Assembly (NCBI RefSeq): GCF_900177805.1
Contig: NZ_FXAX01000001.1
Coordinates: forward strand, 682,001-746,000
Reading direction: 5' to 3'
Source of the DNA: Fibrobacter sp. UWB13
GTDB taxonomy: Bacteria; Fibrobacterota; Fibrobacteria; Fibrobacterales; Fibrobacteraceae
DNA length: 64,000 nt
Position numbers and translations under genes: made by a program. The notes under the pieces were generated by a model that saw nothing but the letters and a program-made list of their open reading frames with translations, was not told the origin of the DNA and ran no database searches. Numbering within the stretch: the first letter of the stretch is position 1; every line of letters begins with the position of its first letter. Below, piece after piece: positions 15,782-25,193 of this stretch.

Positions 15782-17617
15782 ATGAAAAACGTTGATACTA
15801 TTGCCGTTTTGGACTTTGGTGGGCAGTACGCTCACTTGATAGCCAACCGTGTACGCCGTCTGGGCGTGTTTACCGAAATTCACTCCCCTGCCGCTCCTGT
15901 CAGCGAACTCGAAGGCGTGAAGGGCATCATTTACAGTGGCGGTCCGTCTAGCGTTTATGCGGCTGACGCTCCGGAATACAATCCTGAAATTTTGAACCTC
16001 CCGGTGCCGAAGCTCGGCATCTGCTACGGTCACCAGCTCATCGCCCAACAGTTGGGCGGTCACGTGGAACCGGGCAAGGTCAAGGAATACGGCATTGCAG
16101 ACCTTATCGTGGGCGACGAAAAGTGCCCGCTTTTGAAGGGTCTCCCGAAGGCATCCCCGATGTGGATGAGCCACGGCGACCAGGTCACCAAGCTCCCCGA
16201 AGGCTACAAGATCGTGGCCAGCACCAAGGACTGCGAAATCGCCGCCGTTGCATTCGATAGCGACAAGCCCGAACGCCAGATTTTCGGCATCCAGTTCCAC
16301 CCCGAAGTCACGCACAGCAAGTTCGGTATGAAGCTTCTCGAAAATTTCGTCGACTTTACGGGTGCCAAGAAGACTTGGAACATGAAGAGCTACTTGCCGC
16401 TCATCACGCAGCGCATCAAGGACCAGGTCAAGGACCGCAAGGTGTTCTTGCTCGTGTCTGGCGGTGTGGACTCCACCGTTGCATTCGTGCTCTTGAACCG
16501 CGTGCTCGGACCGGAAAAGGTTCTCGGCTTGCATGTGGATAACGGCATGATGCGCCTCGGCGAATCCCAGAAGATTATGGACTTCCTCACGAAGGAAGGA
16601 ATGAACAACCTCAAGATTCGCGACGCTAGCGAACACTTCCTTGCAAAACTCAAGGGTGTGACTGCACCGGAAACCAAGCGCGGCATCATCGGTAAGGAAT
16701 TCTTGACGGTCAAGGACGAGGAAATGGCTAAGCTCAACCTCGATCCGAACGAATGGATGATGGCTCAGGGCACCATCTACCCCGACACCATTGAAAGTGG
16801 CGGCACCAAGAACGCCGATAAGATCAAGACGCACCACAACCGCGTGCAAGAAGTTTTGGACCTCATGGAAAAGGGTCTCGTGCTCGAACCGCTCGCCGAC
16901 TTGTACAAGGACGAAGTCCGTGCGCTCGGCGAAGAACTCGGCATTCCGCACAACCTCGTGTGGCGTCACCCGTTCCCGGGTCCGGGTCTCGGCGTTCGCT
17001 TGCTTTGCAGCGAAGGCAAGCTCACGAACGATATGGTGAAGTTCGAAGACGTGAAGGACACCGCAGGCCAGTCCCTCGCCGACTACCTCAAAGCAAACAA
17101 CATTGCAGGCCGCATGCTCCCGATCAAGAGCGTTGGCGTCCAGGGCGACGGCCGTACTTACGCACAGCCGTTCCTCATCACGACTCCGGGCTTAAGCTGG
17201 AAGGATTGCGAAAAGTTCTCTACCGAACTTGCCAACCGCTTCAAGGCCATCAACCGCGTGATTTACCAGATCGGTAGCGTTGCTGATGAAGATCCGAAGC
17301 TTGTCGAACAGTACGCCACCCGCGAAAACTTCGATACGCTCCGCAAGTTCGACAACATCTGCACCGAATTCCTGCAGGCAAACGACCTGTACGAAAAAAT
17401 CTGGCAGATGCCAGTCGTGCTCGTTCCGCTCCGCACGGCTAACAAGCCCTGCATCGTGATGCGCCCGGTGAACTCCACCGAAGCCATGACAGCAAACTTC
17501 GCCGAAATCGACCAGGGATTGCTCGCCGGTCTCTGGCGCAAGTTCGAAGCCGAAGGCGCTGGCAGCCTGTGGTACGATGTGACGCACAAGCCGCCCGGAA
17601 CCATCGAGTGGGAGTAA
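15782..17617 (+). CDS. guaA: GMP synthase (glutamine-hydrolysing)
   Basis: Converts XMP to GMP using glutamine and ATP. An N-terminal class I glutaminase domain (about 5-192) carries Cys81 in GICYGHQL and His173/Glu175 in FHPEVTH; the ATP pyrophosphatase domain follows with the P-loop SGGVDS at 226-231 and HPFPGPGLGVRLLC; the C-terminal dimerisation domain ends PPGTIEWE. At 611 residues it is longer than the ~525 of E. coli GuaA; the extra length lies in the middle and C-terminal parts, as in some long-form enzymes. ATG 15782 (MKNVDTIAVLDFGGQ) is chosen over an in-frame TTG nine bases upstream. It has strong codon bias and no Shine-Dalgarno. Confidence 0.97.
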   Translation: MKNVDTIAVLDFGGQYAHLIANRVRRLGVFTEIHSPAAPVSELEGVKGIIYSGGPSSVYAADAPEYNPEILNLPVPKLGICYGHQLIAQQLGGHVEPGKVKEYGIADLIVGDEKCPLLKGLPKASPMWMSHGDQVTKLPEGYKIVASTKDCEIAAVAFDSDKPERQIFGIQFHPEVTHSKFGMKLLENFVDFTGAKKTWNMKSYLPLITQRIKDQVKDRKVFLLVSGGVDSTVAFVLLNRVLGPEKVLGLHVDNGMMRLGESQKIMDFLTKEGMNNLKIRDASEHFLAKLKGVTAPETKRGIIGKEFLTVKDEEMAKLNLDPNEWMMAQGTIYPDTIESGGTKNADKIKTHHNRVQEVLDLMEKGLVLEPLADLYKDEVRALGEELGIPHNLVWRHPFPGPGLGVRLLCSEGKLTNDMVKFEDVKDTAGQSLADYLKANNIAGRMLPIKSVGVQGDGRTYAQPFLITTPGLSWKDCEKFSTELANRFKAINRVIYQIGSVADEDPKLVEQYATRENFDTLRKFDNICTEFLQANDLYEKIWQMPVVLVPLRTANKPCIVMRPVNSTEAMTANFAEIDQGLLAGLWRKFEAEGAGSLWYDVTHKPPGTIEWE

Positions 17618-17630
17618 GCGGCTTCGCCGC

Positions 17631-17666
17631 AGTAGACAGTAGGAAGTAGACTGTAGGCAGTAGTCG
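17631..17666. repeat. 7-bp-period array (AGTAGAC type)
   Basis: AGTAGAC/AGTAGGA/AGTAGAC/TGTAGGC/AGTAGTC, five degenerate heptamers after guaA, next to a small GCGGC-TTC-GCCGC hairpin (17619-17631). Confidence 0.65.
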
Positions 17667-17700
17667 CAATGGGAATAAACTAAGCATTCAAAGCTTAAAA

Positions 17701-17735
17701 AAAATCCGAATGAGTTTGTCTCATTCGGATTTTTC
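17701..17735. terminator. Bidirectional terminator between guaA and hsdR
   Basis: Stem AAAATCCGAATGAG / CTCATTCGGATTTTT around TTTGT, with A and T runs on both sides. It directly abuts the hsdR stop and lies between two convergent genes. Confidence 0.85.
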
Positions 17736-20700
17736 TTACCCCGACATTCCTGCTGGATCCACCACATCGTGGAGATTTTCGAGATAACGCCTTAGCGGAA
17801 TAATTTTATCGTCGAACACATCCATCACGTGATCTTCAAATGGAGCTTCATTCACGACCGTATCTGGTGTAATATCGCCGTTCTCACAAACATAAGTAAT
17901 GATATCTTTCAAAAACTCTTCCTGGTCAGCATTCAGCACGCTACCAGACAAAAAGTCATTGAAACGTTCCATCGCCTGTTTGCGATCCACCCCAATCAAC
18001 GAACGGATTAGAACAGCCACGTTTTCGCCACACGCCATACCATTCGTATATTTGTCGTAATCTTCCTTTGAACCAAGTTCCTTCCACATGACGCGTTCCA
18101 GTTCAATGATATCGTCATTGGTCAGCTGTTCCAAATTATAAATCTTCTGCAGCACAGGATTCTTGTCTTTACGGGCGATATAGTCCAGAACCTTCTGCTT
18201 ATAAGTCACTCGCGTCTGCACACCGGTACTTTCGCCGTCATCAGAAATAACATCCTCAATATCGACGGTCCAAGTTTTGCTATCTCCCACAAGGAACTTG
18301 ATGAGGTCGCGGAGCTCGACACGGACACGTTCCAGCCAACCCAAGGACATGTTTTCCCAAGCGGTCGGATTCAGCACTTCCTTGAGAGTCCCCATCTTGG
18401 CGACCACCTGCGGAATTGAAGCCTTTGTCATTAAGCGTTCAGCGAGCCCTTGCACATTCACAATAGCTCTGCTAGCATTGTACTCGTTATTCACAAATCC
18501 AAGTTCAATCGCAAGCATCAGCACATCGAATTTCTTTGCGTTTTCGTCTTGCGTGTTGTGCGGCAACAATGGTGCAATATCCAGTTTCAAAGTTTGCACG
18601 TTGGCTGTAGTCAGGCAAACCCAAGCTTCGTCACTCTTGAAATGGCTCACAGCTTCCCAGCGGTTTCGCACGGAGATATGGGCATCCGAAAGCGTTGCGA
18701 CTTGACCCTTCAATTCCGCCTTGATATCGTCATGCAAACTCTTGGCAAACGCATCTTCCTGATAAGTCTGATGTTGCAAATAGAATGATATTTCTGCTCG
18801 CAAACTGAAAAGCCGTTCCGTCAGCGACAAGCTCTGCTGAACCACCTTGCCATCTGGATTTTGTTCAAAATACTCAAAATTGCGGCACCAGTCGAAGATG
18901 TAAAAACATTCCTTGTCCTTGCCCACGCCATAGATATTTTCGGACAAACGCGTTCCACGGCCAATCATCTGCATGAACTTGATTTTCGACTTCACAATCT
19001 TGAAGAACACCAAATTCAGCACATCCGGCACGTCAATACCCGTATCCAGCATATCGACCGACACAGCGATTTGCGGATCCTTGTCGCGGATTTCAAGCTT
19101 GTCAATCAAGTTTTGAGCGTACGTCACGTAGTTATCAATCAAAACACAGAAATTCGGGCCATACTCCGGATAAAGTACATTAAACCGTTGAACAATAAGC
19201 TCGGCATGTTTGTGGTTATAAGCAAATATAATCGTCTTGCCGATACGTTCACCGCTTTGGACTTTCAGGCCATTTTTCATCAAATCCTGAAGAACGTTAT
19301 CTATAGTATTCTCGTTATAAATGTACTTGAAGATTTCGTCGTTGCGGATATTTCGTCCGCGTGCGTTTCCACCATTCTCAGGCGAGACCAAACCCGAACC
19401 AAGCTCTTGCAAAGTTTCTTCGTAATCCCAAACCTGTTCAAGCTGAGCCTTTTCTTCGTCAGAAAGAGCACTGTACTTGATTCCTTCCTTGAGAATCATG
19501 GAGCCACGCTTGAACCCCCGATAATTCACGAGGAAACCATCAGCCACAGCATCTTCCAATTCATACGCATAGTTCGGACAACCGTTTTCCATCTCAAACG
19601 TATCGTACGTGCTCTTGTCCACCTCGTCGCGAGGCGTCGCCGTCAATCCTAACAACAAACTATCGAAGTAGTTGAAAATCGCACTGAACTTGCCGAAGAT
19701 GCTTCGATGCGCTTCATCAATGATAATCAAGTCAAATCGACCGACCGAGAACTTCTTGTCGTCCGTGTCGATGTAATTAATCATCGTCTGGTACGTGCTA
19801 AAAACAATTCGGGCATTGTAGTCAATATCTTCCTTGTTGTCCTTATCGCTCAAAACCGTAATGGACGTATTCGGCAACAGCTTCGCAAAATTTTTCTTTG
19901 CCTGATCCACGAGCGATGTACGGTCTGCGAGGAACAGCACGTTCTTTACCCAATCATTACGCATGAGCACATCGACAGTCGATATCGAAACGCGCGTTTT
20001 GCCAGTTCCCGTCGCCATCACCAACAGACCACGGCGATGCTTGGCATTGTACCACTCGCACACAGCCTTGATAGCCATCTTCTGATACGGACGGTCCGTA
20101 ATATTCGCCTTCACGCTAAAATCGCTAATGTCTTTGCGACCACGTTTTTGAATCAGTCGTTCTAGATCGGCTTCAGTATGGAATGCATAAAGGCGACGTG
20201 GCGGGTAGCCCAAGCCATCAATGATGTTGGTCTCGAAACCATTGGTATAGTAAATAACTGGGCGGCGGCCATAGCGTTTTTCCAGACAATCCGCATAAAG
20301 TTCCGCCTGATGTTTGCCCTTGATAGGAGAAACGGAAGCCTTCTTCGCCTCGATTACAGCGAGCGGCAATCCGTCGGCTCCGAACAAAACATAGTCCGCA
20401 TAACCGACCCCATGGCCGTTCGGCATTCCCTCCACTTCAACTTCGATACAGGCCGCAGAACGCTTCACCATTCCTTCGGTGTCCAGCACATCCCAGTGAG
20501 CTTCGCGGAGCATCAAGTCGATGAACGCCTTACGCGTTTCGGCTTCGGACATTCCGCTAGGCATTTCCTTGGCTGGCTCCTTGCTCTCCAGCGCTTCCTT
20601 GTCCGCCTTGGAGACGATTTCGTCCGATTCCTGAACTTCAATTTTCGTTTCAGCAACAACAGGAGCAAACTTGCTTTCGGGAATAAGGGTCTTGTCGAAG

Positions 20701-21092
20701 GGTGCTACAGTTTCGACAACTTTGAGCTTCACGAGAACCGCAGCAACAACGTTGTATAAATCCAACAGCCCAAAGAACGATTCTTTTTTACCTACATGAT
20801 CGTTATGAGCACCAGCGTTACCCACCTTGCGGATGTAATGAACCGCCATCATGATGCGATTGTCACCAATAAATTCACGGAACGGTTCGCCATCAATCAG
20901 CTCGAACAAAGAAGCTTTTTCCGACACCATGATGTGCTTCATGGCATAGATGGACTTTACAATGTACTCCAACGCCCTACGTGCACTGATAACACTCAAG
21001 TCAGGGTGACTGACCTGGTTATCTTCGGCGGCGGCACACAGGCTGTGCAACCGAAGCATGCCACATTGCTGTAAGTAGTCAAAGTTCTTCAT
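17736..21092 (-). CDS. hsdR: Type I restriction enzyme, R (endonuclease/translocase) subunit
   Basis: Motor and nuclease subunit of the type I restriction-modification complex encoded here. 1118 residues: an N-terminal helical DUF4145-like region (about 1-125), a linker, the PD-(D/E)xK nuclease part (GYADYVLFGADGLPLAVIEAKK, about 230-251), a superfamily 2 helicase core with Walker A ATGTGKT (360-366), DEAH (459-462) and the motif VI stretch MIGRGTRLSENI, then the C-terminal assembly domain. TATATTTG lies 10 nt upstream of ATG; no Shine-Dalgarno. Transcribed after hsdM, hsdS and an Rpn-like gene, but with its own apparent promoter box. It looks intact. Confidence 0.95.
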   Translation of the reverse strand: MKNFDYLQQCGMLRLHSLCAAAEDNQVSHPDLSVISARRALEYIVKSIYAMKHIMVSEKASLFELIDGEPFREFIGDNRIMMAVHYIRKVGNAGAHNDHVGKKESFFGLLDLYNVVAAVLVKLKVVETVAPFDKTLIPESKFAPVVAETKIEVQESDEIVSKADKEALESKEPAKEMPSGMSEAETRKAFIDLMLREAHWDVLDTEGMVKRSAACIEVEVEGMPNGHGVGYADYVLFGADGLPLAVIEAKKASVSPIKGKHQAELYADCLEKRYGRRPVIYYTNGFETNIIDGLGYPPRRLYAFHTEADLERLIQKRGRKDISDFSVKANITDRPYQKMAIKAVCEWYNAKHRRGLLVMATGTGKTRVSISTVDVLMRNDWVKNVLFLADRTSLVDQAKKNFAKLLPNTSITVLSDKDNKEDIDYNARIVFSTYQTMINYIDTDDKKFSVGRFDLIIIDEAHRSIFGKFSAIFNYFDSLLLGLTATPRDEVDKSTYDTFEMENGCPNYAYELEDAVADGFLVNYRGFKRGSMILKEGIKYSALSDEEKAQLEQVWDYEETLQELGSGLVSPENGGNARGRNIRNDEIFKYIYNENTIDNVLQDLMKNGLKVQSGERIGKTIIFAYNHKHAELIVQRFNVLYPEYGPNFCVLIDNYVTYAQNLIDKLEIRDKDPQIAVSVDMLDTGIDVPDVLNLVFFKIVKSKIKFMQMIGRGTRLSENIYGVGKDKECFYIFDWCRNFEYFEQNPDGKVVQQSLSLTERLFSLRAEISFYLQHQTYQEDAFAKSLHDDIKAELKGQVATLSDAHISVRNRWEAVSHFKSDEAWVCLTTANVQTLKLDIAPLLPHNTQDENAKKFDVLMLAIELGFVNNEYNASRAIVNVQGLAERLMTKASIPQVVAKMGTLKEVLNPTAWENMSLGWLERVRVELRDLIKFLVGDSKTWTVDIEDVISDDGESTGVQTRVTYKQKVLDYIARKDKNPVLQKIYNLEQLTNDDIIELERVMWKELGSKEDYDKYTNGMACGENVAVLIRSLIGVDRKQAMERFNDFLSGSVLNADQEEFLKDIITYVCENGDITPDTVVNEAPFEDHVMDVFDDKIIPLRRYLENLHDVVDPAGMSG

Positions 21093-21102
21093 AGGCTCAG
21101 AT

Positions 21103-21110
21103 CAAATATA
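21103..21110 (-). promoter_or_regulatory. TAnnTTTG box of hsdR
   Basis: TATATTTG ten bases before the hsdR ATG, in the 84-bp gap to the Rpn-like gene. It suggests hsdR can be transcribed separately from hsdM and hsdS. Confidence 0.45.
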
Positions 21111-21176
21111 GACCTTATTTACCTGTAAAGATAAATTCTTTTACCCCTAACAGCAACTAAATGTACTTGAAAAAGA

Positions 21177-22205
21177 CTACTTAGTAGCAAGAGCCGTAGC
21201 AATATGCGCGGAAGATACCCCAATAGAACGGAGGTATTTTGCAATCTTTTTATCGCGAGCGGCCATTTTCTTTTTCATTTTCGCAACTCCACGAGCCTCG
21301 CCAAGAGCCACACCGCGGGCTTCACCGCGAGCAATGCCAAGAGCCTCACCTTTAGCGAAGCCCTTTTCGTGACCTACACGACTAGCGAAACTCATACAAG
21401 CATTGTATTCATCTCTATCAATCATACTTTTAGCCACCTTTGTGATAAATAGGTCCGTCGAGTTGCTAATCCTCATACATTCATAGACTTCTGCAATGAT
21501 TTCGTCCTTGCACTTGGGAGCGCGTTTCGCGAACCGCATCGTCTTGAAAAGCTTAATCCACTCATTTTCGGGCGAATCATCGTTTTTCGGAACGTATTTG
21601 GTTAGGTCAATTATAATATACCTTTTCTTCGGGTAAACTGGCAAGGCCCCCGACTTTCCGACATCCGAAGCCCTATAAAGGGCAAAATCTTCGCGGTAAT
21701 TGTCGCAAAATTCAACATCGAAACAGCAAATCCAAATGGAATATACCTTTGGCATGAGGTACGGATGGCTTTTTAGCTGATTCTTGGTTGCGTTGTTAAT
21801 CTGAGCAATTTTTGCATTGACCGAAAGCATCGCGGAATACAACTCGATGCGGTCAAGAAAATCCTCTTGGGCAGCCCTTTGCATCTCCACATCTATATAT
21901 TCACCGTTCGCAGTCCGAGCATGTATATCGAAGCGGACTATTTTAGGTTTCTTGGCCGAAGTAGCCAAACGCACCGTCGGCTTGAGCCGTTCTACATGAA
22001 CAATTTTTTGGTCGCCGTATAGACGCAAAATAGCGTTCAAGAAATGGATGAGATTTGCAATCTTCTTGAAGATTCTCTTAAAGGTCGGATCCATTGTCGG
22101 GTCGAAGAATACCTGATTCTTCAACTCAGCCTTCTTTTCTTGAATCGCCCGCAAACGAGCTTTTTTGCGGCTTAGCTTATTTAAATTTTCGCGGTTCATC
22201 TCCAT
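21177..22205 (-). CDS. Rpn-family (PD-(D/E)XK) recombination-promoting nuclease / putative transposase-like protein
   Basis: 342 residues. The N-terminal two thirds match the Rpn/PDDEXK-transposase-type family: FFDPTMDPTFKRIFKK, a nuclease core FDIHARTANGEYIDVEMQ (Asp...Glu-x-Gln), DRIELYSAMLS, and YIIIDLTKYVP. The C-terminus is a set of imperfect repeats GEALGIARGEARGVALGEARGVAK followed by a basic tail. Family members cut DNA and promote recombination in E. coli. The start at 22205 is preceded by GGAG at 8 nt; 22211 and 22199 are alternatives. It sits inside the hsd locus, between hsdS and hsdR, on the same strand, which suggests insertion or recruitment into the locus. Confidence 0.85.
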   Translation of the reverse strand: MEMNRENLNKLSRKKARLRAIQEKKAELKNQVFFDPTMDPTFKRIFKKIANLIHFLNAILRLYGDQKIVHVERLKPTVRLATSAKKPKIVRFDIHARTANGEYIDVEMQRAAQEDFLDRIELYSAMLSVNAKIAQINNATKNQLKSHPYLMPKVYSIWICCFDVEFCDNYREDFALYRASDVGKSGALPVYPKKRYIIIDLTKYVPKNDDSPENEWIKLFKTMRFAKRAPKCKDEIIAEVYECMRISNSTDLFITKVAKSMIDRDEYNACMSFASRVGHEKGFAKGEALGIARGEARGVALGEARGVAKMKKKMAARDKKIAKYLRSIGVSSAHIATALATK

Positions 22206-22338
22206 GCACATTTCTCCAGAAAAAGAAAAAACATCCAAATTCTTGGATGTCTCGGTACACTTTTCTGAACCGCAAGAGGAAATGTAGAATAAGCCCCTAT
22301 TTTGGCAAGGTTGAGTTTGTTAAAGTTGTGTAAATTCG

Positions 22339-23448
22339 TTATCCGAAATATTTGTCCATGGTGTAGTCAAGCAACTTTTGCGTGTCGGCGATGGAAGCGC
22401 GGATGGTTTCTTTTTGCTTTTCGATGGACTGGATTTTTTCGGCAAAGGATTGCTGGAGAGTGAGTGGCGGGAGAATGACATCAAATTTTCTAATAGAACC
22501 CAAGCCAACCGTTTTTTGCGCAATACCAGTCGCAACACCATCAGCCATCAACTTTACACTCTTACACAAAGCCCAATAGCACAAGAAATACGTATTCAAA
22601 AATTCCTTCTTAGGTCTCAAAAGTGCAATATGTCTTTGAAAACAAAAATCTCTTTTTTCCGTCACAACAACAGGTATTCCATATGATCCCGTAACCGTAT
22701 ATAATAAATCTCCAACTTGAGCCTTTCTATCATTTTTAAGAGAATTGAAATACTCCTGAGGAACATAAAATGTATCTTCAAAATTCAACATTCTTGTTTC
22801 TTTATCTATATCAGAAATAGTCAAAAATGGAATACCTCGATTAACCTTAGGAGGAGGCATATGATCCCCATCTGTTATAGAAAGGCAGACATCCCCCAAC
22901 TTATTGACTTCCCAACCTTTGGGGTTTTCGATGGGGTCGCCGAACATGTCGTAAAAGATTGCCTGAGCGAGGTTATTGAGTTCCTTGAGCTGCGCGTTCT
23001 GCTTGTCGATGATACCCGTCAGTAAATCCAGCTCCGCAATAATACGAGATTGCTCCTCAAGCGGCGGGACGGGAACATCTTTTTCTCTTAGGAGCTTATA
23101 ATGGCGCGAGTAACCTAAAGACGGAATATCAGCACTTTTCACGAAATAATACAGAAATTTTGGATTAAGAAAATCCTTGGGAGATAGAATTTTAACGCCG
23201 TCGGCACCAACAACAAAATCAAAGTCGATATACTTAACAACTCTTGAATGATCTCCAAACACAACTACTGGATGTAACAAACGAACTACATCAGAATCAT
23301 TATTCCAATAGCCACTTATATAATCCACTTCTTGCGATACAATTGGAAATTTACCTTTCGACAAAAAGTCTTTCGTCTGTAATTTTGATACTACAGTGAC
23401 CTTTTCTAGACATTCTTCGATATTCTTGTATTCCCAATTACGCTTCAT
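22339..23448 (-). CDS. hsdS: Type I restriction enzyme, S (specificity) subunit
   Basis: Chooses the DNA target for both methylation and cleavage. The 369 residues have the usual duplicated plan: target-recognition domain 1 (about 1-125), conserved coiled-coil spacer 1 (VPPLEEQSRIIAELDLLTGI...), target-recognition domain 2 (about 175-320), and spacer 2 (LPPLTLQQSFAEKIQSIEKQ) ending MDKYFG. Base composition drops to clearly AT-rich in the recognition domains, unlike hsdM and hsdR, as expected for exchanged specificity modules. There is no second hsdS copy or recombinase beside it, so no sign of phase variation. It lies 154 bp after hsdM, behind two repeat elements. Confidence 0.93.
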   Translation of the reverse strand: MKRNWEYKNIEECLEKVTVVSKLQTKDFLSKGKFPIVSQEVDYISGYWNNDSDVVRLLHPVVVFGDHSRVVKYIDFDFVVGADGVKILSPKDFLNPKFLYYFVKSADIPSLGYSRHYKLLREKDVPVPPLEEQSRIIAELDLLTGIIDKQNAQLKELNNLAQAIFYDMFGDPIENPKGWEVNKLGDVCLSITDGDHMPPPKVNRGIPFLTISDIDKETRMLNFEDTFYVPQEYFNSLKNDRKAQVGDLLYTVTGSYGIPVVVTEKRDFCFQRHIALLRPKKEFLNTYFLCYWALCKSVKLMADGVATGIAQKTVGLGSIRKFDVILPPLTLQQSFAEKIQSIEKQKETIRASIADTQKLLDYTMDKYFG

Positions 23449-23476
23449 TTCTTTTTCTCGCTTTATGGATTCTATC

Positions 23477-23501
23477 GGCCCTTCGGCAGGCTCAGGGACC
23501 T
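23477..23501. repeat. 25-bp exact repeat, copy 1
   Basis: GGCCCTTCGGCAGGCTCAGG followed by GACCT. The same 25 bases recur at 52396-52420 next to the purL stop. A related inverted sequence (GTGCTGAGCCTTGTCGAAGC, 23525-23544) lies just downstream. Confidence 0.75.
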
Positions 23502-23567
23502 ATTAGGTTGGTGAGCTTAAGCCTGTGCTGAGCCTTGTCGAAGCAAACCACGCTCCAGAATGCCACT

Positions 23568-23602
23568 TCCTAATCACTAACCACTGTTTACTAACCACTT
23601 TC
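23568..23602. repeat. 7-bp-period array (CTAACCA type)
   Basis: Degenerate heptamers TCCTAAT/CACTAAC/CACTGTT/TACTAAC/CACTTTC, ending directly at the stop codon of hsdM. Confidence 0.6.
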
Positions 23603-25096
23603 CTACAGATACTTTTCCTTAAACTCACTCATTGCCGCATTGATTTCGTCTTGGAGTTTCGCGATGCGCTTGAAGACAGTCTTGGGATTTTCGTACTCGA
23701 CTTTGACTTTTTCGATTTCCTTGTACTTGTTGATGCTGAGGTCGTAATCGTTCGCGATGATTTCATCTACCGGCACAAAGAACGACTGTTCCTTGCGGGT
23801 GCGATTTTCTTCGGCAGCGAGGTTCTTCCAACGCGCAATAATATCGGGAATGTCGTTTTCCTTACATTCGGAGCGTTTCTGGTCGAGTGTGTAGCCGTCA
23901 GCCTTCATGTCGTAGAACCATACTTTGTCCGTACCGCCCGCATTCGTCTTGATAAAAATCACGATAGCCGTCGAAACACCACTGTAGGGCTGAAACACGC
24001 CACTCGGCATGCTGATGACTGCCTGCAAACGTTGGTGTTCTATGAGTTCCTTGCGGATAGCCTTGTGGCCCGTACTGTTGCCAAACAACACACCATCCGG
24101 CACAATCGACGCACAGCGACCGCCCAACTTGAGCATTCGCACAAACAGAGCGAGGAACAAAAGTTCCGTCTTCTTGGTCTTGGTAATCGCAAGCACAGTC
24201 TTGTTGACCGCCTCGTAATCCAGGCTTCCCGCAAACGGCGGATTCGCCAAGCAAAGCGAATATTTGTTTTCGTCGGTGTTGTCCGTGCTGAGGCTGTCGC
24301 GGTAAGCAATGTCCGGATTGTCCGCACCATGCAACATCAAGTTCATTGCACCGATACGCAACATCGTCTGGTCGGTATCGAAGCCATGGAACATGTGATT
24401 GCGGTAATGGTCGGACTTGTCCTTCTTTAAAAGTTCTTTCTTGTGGTGGTCCTGAACAAACTTCGCCGCCTCCACGATAAAGCCTGCCGACCCCATTGCC
24501 GGGTCGCACACGGTATCTTCGAGCGTAGGCTCCATCATATCGACCATCATGCGGATGATGTGACGCGGTGTACGGAACTGACCGTTGGTGCCGCTCGCGG
24601 CCATCTTGCCCAAGATGTACTCGTAAACATCGCCCATCGTATCGCGGTTGTTCATGTCGAGACCGTCGATACCTTCCACAATCTTGGTCAGCGTCCTCGC
24701 ATTCGGAATGAGGAACGTCGCATTGTCCATAAAGCGGCTGTAAGCCGATTCCTTGCCCTCGTTCATCGTCTTGATGAACACGAACACGTCCTTCGATATC
24801 GTCGAGAACATCACCTCGGCTTCTTTGTTTTTGAACAAGTGCCAACGCAAATTTTCGTAAGGAACATCCTTGTCCGTATCCGGGTTATGCCACTTGCCCG
24901 CCTTGAAAACCGGGTCCTTGACATTCACGCCCATGGCATTCGCTGTCGCTTCCTTTTTCATCTGGGCATCGTCCAGCATTTTCATAAAGAACAGATACGT
25001 CATCTGTTCCAGAATGGTGATGGAATTCGTGATGCCGCCCGTCCAGAAAGTGTCCCAAATCGAGTCAATACGGTTCTTGATATCGCCAGTAATCAT
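23603..25096 (-). CDS. hsdM: Type I restriction enzyme, M (adenine methyltransferase) subunit
   Basis: N6-adenine DNA methyltransferase that with HsdS modifies the host's recognition sites. 497 residues: an N-terminal HsdM helical domain (IWDTFWTGGITNSITILEQMTYLFFMKMLD, about 13-42), SAM-binding motif I (VCDPAMGSAGF, about 196-206), and catalytic motif IV NPPF (285-288) in the gamma/N6-adenine arrangement. Start supported by AGGAC seven bases upstream. First gene of the hsd locus in the direction of transcription. It looks intact. Confidence 0.95.
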   Translation of the reverse strand: MITGDIKNRIDSIWDTFWTGGITNSITILEQMTYLFFMKMLDDAQMKKEATANAMGVNVKDPVFKAGKWHNPDTDKDVPYENLRWHLFKNKEAEVMFSTISKDVFVFIKTMNEGKESAYSRFMDNATFLIPNARTLTKIVEGIDGLDMNNRDTMGDVYEYILGKMAASGTNGQFRTPRHIIRMMVDMMEPTLEDTVCDPAMGSAGFIVEAAKFVQDHHKKELLKKDKSDHYRNHMFHGFDTDQTMLRIGAMNLMLHGADNPDIAYRDSLSTDNTDENKYSLCLANPPFAGSLDYEAVNKTVLAITKTKKTELLFLALFVRMLKLGGRCASIVPDGVLFGNSTGHKAIRKELIEHQRLQAVISMPSGVFQPYSGVSTAIVIFIKTNAGGTDKVWFYDMKADGYTLDQKRSECKENDIPDIIARWKNLAAEENRTRKEQSFFVPVDEIIANDYDLSINKYKEIEKVKVEYENPKTVFKRIAKLQDEINAAMSEFKEKYL

Positions 25097-25193
25097 GCAA
25101 AGTCCTAAAATTCTGTTTTAAACGGAATATAAAAAAATGCCCCGATTTAATCAATCGAGAACATTGTAATAGAGAATTTTGCAAAGGATTAAA

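Noticed and set aside
22339-25096. Phase-variable hsdS locus
   Set aside because: No second hsdS or partial copy, no inverted repeats in target domains and no invertase beside it.
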